Source: Vibrio madracius (lineage in GTDB: Bacteria; Pseudomonadota; Gammaproteobacteria; Enterobacterales; Vibrionaceae). From it: a stretch of DNA of 15,031 nucleotides. The stretch's first letter is position 1. Each line of letters starts with the position of its first letter. Below are positions 9,159-15,031 of this stretch, one piece after another. The notes under the pieces were generated by a model. It had not been told where the DNA came from and searched no databases. It was given only the letters and a program-made list of their open reading frames with translations. The stretch covers positions 1 through 15,031 of the forward strand of contig ASHK01000261.1 of NCBI GenBank assembly GCA_000695745.1. Direction: 5' to 3'. The translations under genes and the position numbers were made by a program.

Positions 9159-9176
9159 TGTATATATTATTTTACA
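9159..9176 (-). promoter_or_regulatory. Candidate TyrR box in the aroF leader
   Basis: The 18 bases TGTATA-TATTAT-TTTACA match the TyrR box TGTAAA-N6-TTTACA at 11 of 12 fixed positions, with the key G and C 15 bases apart (9160 and 9175). It lies just upstream of the aroF ribosome site and downstream of the candidate promoter. Confidence 0.6.
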
Positions 9177-9219
9177 CCGAATCTAATCACTCAAATCATC
9201 CGGATAAGCTATACCCTTT

Positions 9220-9247
9220 AATATACCCAGATAAAAAGCACATGCAA
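9220..9247 (-). promoter_or_regulatory. Candidate aroF-tyrA promoter
   Basis: Read on the minus strand, TTGCAT (9247-9242) and TATATT (9225-9220) are separated by 16 bases. The -10 matches five of six consensus bases, but the -35 is weak, as expected for a regulated promoter. The predicted start is near 9212, leaving a leader of about 60 bases. Confidence 0.4.
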
Positions 9248-9248
9248 G

Positions 9249-9266
9249 CGTAAACTATGAAAAACA
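9249..9266 (-). promoter_or_regulatory. Candidate weak TyrR box abutting the aroF -35
   Basis: CGTAAA-CTATGA-AAAACA matches the TyrR box at 9 of 12 fixed positions. Its centre is 23 bases from the perfect box at 9272-9289, the spacing of adjacent strong/weak TyrR box pairs known in E. coli. It ends two bases upstream of the predicted -35, so occupied protein would block polymerase. It would not be called on its own. Confidence 0.4.
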
Positions 9267-9271
9267 TTTAA

Positions 9272-9289
9272 TGTAAAATTTAATTTACA
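9272..9289 (-). promoter_or_regulatory. Perfect TyrR box upstream of aroF-tyrA
   Basis: TGTAAA-ATTTAA-TTTACA is an exact match to the strong TyrR box TGTAAA-N6-TTTACA, extended by one more base pair on each side (A at 9271, T at 9290). It lies upstream of aroF-tyrA, an operon repressed by TyrR with tyrosine in E. coli. The other neighbour, btsS, begins 110 bases away and is a less likely target. Confidence 0.85.
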
Positions 9290-9399
9290 TACCATCTTAC
9301 TCGTGCCATCACTCTTGCTAACAGTTCGAACATAACAAACTGCCACGATTGGTCAGTTGCGTATACAATAAAATACAACTTCGTTGTTGGTTGTAATTT

Positions 9400-11104
9400 A
9401 TGGACTTAATCATCTCCCTTTTGCAGCAGATGTGCGTGTATCTCATGCTCGCTTACATGCTAAGCAAGACCCCGCTTTTTATTCCGCTGTTTAGTGTCTC
9501 CAATCGTTTTAGCCATAAACTCAGTATTTATGTGTTGTTTTCTTCTTTCTGTATTTTGGGGACCTACTTCGGATTGCAAATCAACGATGCCATAGCCAAC
9601 ACCCGAGCGATTGGTGCGGTCATGGGCGGTTTATTTGGCGGCCCTATTGTAGGGTTTGCAGTTGGGTTAACCGGAGGTTTACACCGCTATTCGTTAGGGG
9701 GATTTACTGACTTAGCGTGCGCGATTTCCACCACAGCAGAAGGAGTCATCGGTGGTTTAATGCACTTGTACTTCATAAGGAAAGGCAAGAAAGAACAGCT
9801 GTTTAACCCACTTGTCGTCTTTTACATCACTTTCGTCGCAGAACTGGTTCAAATGCTGATTATCCTTATGGTCGCTAAACCGTTCGATCAAGCCTACGCA
9901 CTCGTTTCCGATATTGCAGCTCCAATGATTATTGCTAACTCGGTAGGGGCTGCGCTCTTTATGAGTATTCTTCAAGATCGTAAAACTATTTTCGAGGAGT
10001 ACTCGGCAACGTTCTCCCGCCGCGCATTAAATATTGCCGAGCGCTCTTGTCGGTATTTTGGTTCATGGGTTTAACTCCAACAACGCCAGCAAAATTGCCC
10101 GAATTATCTATGAAGAAACCAATGTTGGTGCCGTTGCCATTACTGATCATGAAAAGATATTAGCCTTTGTCGGCATAGGTGCAGACCATCACCAACTTAA
10201 TCGTCCTATCTCCTCTCAAAGTACCCTCGACGCCATGAATAACAATGAGATTATTTATCTCGACGGTAAAGAAAACCCCTACCAATGCTCGATTTCTGAA
10301 GACTGCAAATTAGGCTCGGCGCTCATTATCCCGCTACGTACAGGAGATGAAGTTATTGGTACCATTAAGCTGTACGAGCCGAAGAGAAAATTGTTTTCAA
10401 CCATTAATATGTCTATGGCGGAAGGTATTGCGCAGCTACTCTCCAGTCAGATTCTTCATGGCGACTACATTAACAAACAAACCTTGCTCAATCAGGCTGA
10501 AATCAAGCTACTTCATGCGCAAGTGAATCCACATTTTCTGTTTAATGCATTGAATACCATTAGCGCGATTACTAGGCGCGATCCTGATAAAGCGCGCAGC
10601 CTAATACAGCATCTTTCACAGTTTTTCCGCAGCAATCTGAAACAGAACATTGAAACGGTGACCTTGAAGGAAGAGTTGGCCCACGTTAACGCTTACCTGA
10701 CGATAGAAAAAGCACGCTTTACCGACCGTCTAGATGTGGATATTGATATTGCTCCCGAACTATTAGAACAAGAGGTTCCTAGCTTCACCTTGCAGCCTCT
10801 GGTTGAAAACGCAATTAAACACGGTATTTCCAATTTAATTGAAGGTGGAATCATTCGTATCTACAGTCATACCACTGAGTCTGGGAGTGAGATAGTCGTC
10901 GAAGATAATGCAGGCACCTTTATTGCGCCTAAAGAGGGCCATGAAGGATTGGGGATGCAAATTGTCGGTAAACGCCTAACCAATCAATTTGGTCGTGACG
11001 GAGCGCTAAAAATTGAAGTGGAAAAAGACCACTTTACGCGAATGAGCTTTATCATCCCCTCGCCTTCAACACGCAAAGACAAAAGGACGGCTATTGCGTC
11101 ATGA
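9400..11104 (+). CDS. btsS: Pyruvate-sensing histidine kinase BtsS (reading frame broken once near 10047-10048)
   Basis: This LytS-type sensor kinase of the inner membrane signals to BtsR. Residues 1 to about 180 form a hydrophobic multi-span 5TM-5TMR_LYT domain. The four residues I recall as pyruvate-binding in E. coli BtsS (Arg72, Arg99, Cys110, Ser113) align with Arg69, Arg96, Cys107 and Ser110 here, so extracellular pyruvate sensing is likely. A GAF-like domain (VGAVAITDHEKILAFVGIG) follows. The His_kinase box HAQVNPHFLFNALN contains the phospho-His (about residue 378), and the ATPase domain has LQPLVENAIKHG and EDNAG. One extra T at 10047-10048 breaks the frame between the membrane and GAF parts. 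Removing it gives IAERSVGILVHGFN and 567 residues, the family length. Sequencing error is likeliest. The ribosome site is weak. The stop overlaps the btsR start as ATGA. Transporter targets of BtsSR are not in the window. Confidence 0.92.
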
Positions 11105-11826
11105 CACAGTTAACAGCTTTAGTAATTGATGACGAACTCTTTGCTCGCGAAGAGCTGATAGAGCTCTTAGAAGAAACCGAGCAAATTAATATCATCGGTG
11201 AGGCAAATAATGCCATTGAGGGTCTTAAGAAAATCAACCAGCTAAAACCGGATGTGGTCTTCCTTGATATTCAGATGCCACAAGTCACCGGTATTGAGCT
11301 GCTTGGTATGCTCGATCCAGATACCATGCCGAAAGTCGTCTTTGTTACTGCTTATGACCAATACGCGATTCAAGCGTTTGAAGATAATGCCTTTGACTAC
11401 CTATTAAAGCCCGTTGACCCTTGTCGTCTTGAGAAAACCGTCAAACGACTAAAAAAACGTGACCAACAAACGCTAGGGGCTATCAATACTCTCGCTCCAC
11501 AAACGCTGGACCAAATCCCCTGCGTCGGCCATAACCGAATTGTGATTATTCCAACGACTGATGTTGAGTTTGCCTACAGCGACCTGTCTGGAGTGCATGT
11601 GCAAACAGCGGAGCAAAAAGCCACCTCACAACTGACACTCAAAGTACTCGAAGATAAAACGCCGTTGATTCGTTGTCACCGACAGTTTTTAGTCAACGTA
11701 AAAGCGATTAAAGAGATCAAGCTATTGGATAACGGGTTAGCGGAGATTATTACGCAAAGTAACCACCCAATACCGGTAAGTCGTCGCTACCTAAAAGCGT
11801 TAAAAGAAACGTTAGGCTTTCATTAA
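11101..11826 (+). CDS. btsR: LytTR response regulator BtsR
   Basis: The protein has 241 residues. The receiver domain (1 to about 120) has the acidic pair Asp10/Asp11, phospho-acceptor Asp56 in VVFLDIQMP, Thr83 in FVTAYD and Lys103 in YLLKPVD. A LytTR DNA-binding domain fills about 135-241, with IPCVGHNRIVII, LSGVHVQT, LIRCHRQFLVN and the C-terminal PVSRRYLKALKE. It is the cognate regulator of BtsS, overlapping it by four bases (ATGA), so the pair is translationally coupled. In E. coli BtsR activates a pyruvate/proton symporter gene; the target here would lie elsewhere. The frame is intact throughout, unlike btsS. It is followed at once by the 88-bp palindrome-flanked element. Confidence 0.95.
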   Translation: MTQLTALVIDDELFAREELIELLEETEQINIIGEANNAIEGLKKINQLKPDVVFLDIQMPQVTGIELLGMLDPDTMPKVVFVTAYDQYAIQAFEDNAFDYLLKPVDPCRLEKTVKRLKKRDQQTLGAINTLAPQTLDQIPCVGHNRIVIIPTTDVEFAYSDLSGVHVQTAEQKATSQLTLKVLEDKTPLIRCHRQFLVNVKAIKEIKLLDNGLAEIITQSNHPIPVSRRYLKALKETLGFH

Positions 11827-11914
11827 GGCGAGTCTCACAGAACCGATAGTGCAACGGCGCGAAACATGGCTCAACTGGAGGTTTCCCCCGCATTGGCAGG
11901 GGACTCGACTCGCC
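11827..11914. repeat. 88-bp element bounded by 8-bp inverted repeats, between btsR and nagZ
   Basis: GGCGAGTC (11827-11834) is the exact reverse complement of GACTCGCC (11907-11914), and the left arm begins directly after the btsR stop. Inside I can draw two smaller hairpins: GAAAC/GTTTC around 11861-11885 with an inner CTC/GAG pair, and CCCC/GGGG around 11885-11902 with a nine-base loop. The right arm is followed by GTTTTC, a short T-run, and the nagZ stop lies six bases on. It could be a complex terminator for the convergent genes, a structured RNA, or a small dispersed repeat; I do not recognise it. Confidence 0.5.
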
Positions 11915-11919
11915 GTTTT

Positions 11920-12902
11920 CTAGCCTTCCAATGACGACAGAATTTTGTGATTCGCCACATTCCATTGAGCGCTGTTTTTAAGTTCTTTTAAGTTGAACTC
12001 TTTCTTTCTTAGCATGCGGCTTGCCTGCTTCACTTTCGTAATTGGCAAGTTATCGAGTACTTCGATAGAGAAGTGGCGATTATTGCACATAAGTAACATA
12101 TCACAGCCTGCATCTAGTGCTTGTTGAGCGCGCTCTGCTGGGCCGCCCATAACCGACGCGCCTTCCATCGAAAGATCATCAGAGAACACGATACCTTTAA
12201 ACCCTAGCTGTTTACGAAGCACCTCTTTTAGCCAATAGCTTGAACCACTCGCTGGTTTGTCATCATAGTGCGGGTACACGACGTGTGCTGGCATCATTGC
12301 GTCCAGCACACCCGATTTGATATGAGCTTTAAAGATTCGCATATCATCTTCAAAGATACTATCTCGATTATCCATAGGGGTTTCAAAATGAGAGTCCGCT
12401 GTCACGCCACCATGACCTGGAAAGTGTTTGCCCGTAGTCGCCATACCAGACGCTTTCATGCCAGCCATAAACGCCGTGCTGTACTGAACGATAGTTTGGA
12501 AATTGTCACCAAAAGCGCGATTGCCAATCGCTTTAGATTGGTGTCCTTGGTCAAGGACAGCGCAAAGCTCAAATCAATGTCGTGAGCCATCAACTCAGCT
12601 GCCATCAGCCAACCCGCTTGATGCGCGAGTGCTTCATCCCGTAACTGCGCATAGCGAGCCGCTGGCGGTAATAAGGTAAAACCATCTCGAAAACGTTGTA
12701 CACGCCCCCCCTCTTGGTCCACACCGATAACAATGGGCTTTTTCGCCGCTTGACGGATTTGACGGTTTAGTTCAATCAGTTGCTCGGAATCATGATAGTT
12801 ACGAGCAAACAAAATCAAGCCACCGACGGTAGGATGCTCAAGAATCTCTTTATCTTCAGCACTCAGTTCATAACCTTCCACATCAAGCCATAGCGGTCCC
12901 AT
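11920..12902 (-). CDS. nagZ: Beta-N-acetylglucosaminidase NagZ (reading frame broken once near 12560)
   Basis: NagZ is a cytoplasmic GH3 enzyme that removes GlcNAc from GlcNAc-1,6-anhydro-MurNAc-peptides in cell-wall recycling; its product can induce AmpC beta-lactamase in species that have that circuit. Landmarks are the N-terminus [26 protein letters not shown], the [14 protein letters not shown] loop with the catalytic His, MMPAHVVYP, and [10 protein letters not shown] with the nucleophile Asp. The frame breaks after Ala114. The coding strand reads GCG CTG TCC where GCG CCT GTC CTT GAC (APVLD) is expected, so one C (plus-strand G at 12560-12561) is missing. Repair gives [26 protein letters not shown] sequence and 327 residues, the family length. 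Start at 12902 has a strong AGAGGAG ribosome site. It is divergent from anmK-murQ, the next two recycling enzymes. Confidence 0.93.
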
Positions 12903-13001
12903 AATTGCTCCTCTGCAAATTTATTATCAAATGGGCGTCACCAGAGATTATTCTGATTATTTTTGATTTACAATATTGCTAGGTAAAAACGGAGTAAGTT
13001 T

Positions 13002-15031
<2,030 letters not shown>

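Noticed and set aside
9364..9374. btsS promoter -10 candidates TACAAT (9364-9369) and TAAAAT (9369-9374)
   Set aside because: No acceptable -35 hexamer at 15-19 bases upstream of either; not strong enough to annotate.
11827..11914. Possible tRNA gene (88 nt, complementary ends GGCGAGT/ACTCGCC)
   Set aside because: No TTCGA-like T-loop, no 5-bp T-stem before the acceptor arm, no D-arm or anticodon arm in register on either strand, and no CCA end.

Overview
The window reads as ordinary, gene-dense gamma-proteobacterial chromosome, most likely from a Vibrio or close relative. The basis is protein similarity recalled from memory. YjjX, NagZ, EttA and the rest look like Vibrio-type versions of Escherichia coli proteins. 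The order ettA / slt / trpR / yjjX is shared with E. coli, while its fusion to an M23 peptidase, tyrA-aroF, btsSR and nagZ/anmK is what I recall for Vibrio chromosome I. I see no insertion sequence, integrase, tRNA, rRNA or CRISPR array.

Layout, left to right. A YiaD-like OmpA-domain lipoprotein (minus, 52-711) is divergent from yjjX (plus, 903-1418), a house-cleaning inosine/xanthosine triphosphatase. yjjX converges on trpR (minus, 1462-1749) across a bidirectional hairpin. slt (minus, 1821-3763), the soluble lytic transglycosylase, lies upstream of trpR. ettA (plus, 4068-5735), the translational-throttle ABC-F protein, is divergent from slt and ends at a strong terminator. A membrane-anchored M23 endopeptidase follows (plus, about 5881-6888). 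It converges through a shared terminator on the aroF-tyrA operon (minus, 9149-6940), which has a promoter region with three candidate TyrR boxes. btsS-btsR (plus, 9400-11826), a pyruvate-sensing two-component pair, comes next. An 88-bp stem-flanked element (11827-11914) separates it from nagZ (minus, 11920-12902). nagZ is divergent from anmK-murQ (plus, 13002 to the window end, murQ cut off a few residues short).

Two functional themes stand out. One is peptidoglycan turnover: Slt releases 1,6-anhydro-muropeptides, NagZ removes GlcNAc, AnmK phosphorylates anhydro-MurNAc and MurQ converts MurNAc-6-P to GlcNAc-6-P plus D-lactate. The M23 peptidase and the YiaD-like lipoprotein also act on or bind the wall. 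The other is aromatic amino-acid control: aroF-tyrA with TyrR boxes, plus the TrpR repressor.

The main oddity is a run of single-base indels in conserved genes: slt (one), ettA (two), aroF (a compensating pair that rewrites a conserved active-site motif), btsS (one) and nagZ (one). Each can be placed within a few bases and each restores a protein of normal family length. Their density across unrelated housekeeping genes points to draft-sequence errors rather than gene decay. Frameshifted loci are therefore annotated as single genes with the break position stated. I found no convincing undescribed system; the best unexplained element is the 88-bp palindrome-flanked block between btsR and nagZ.
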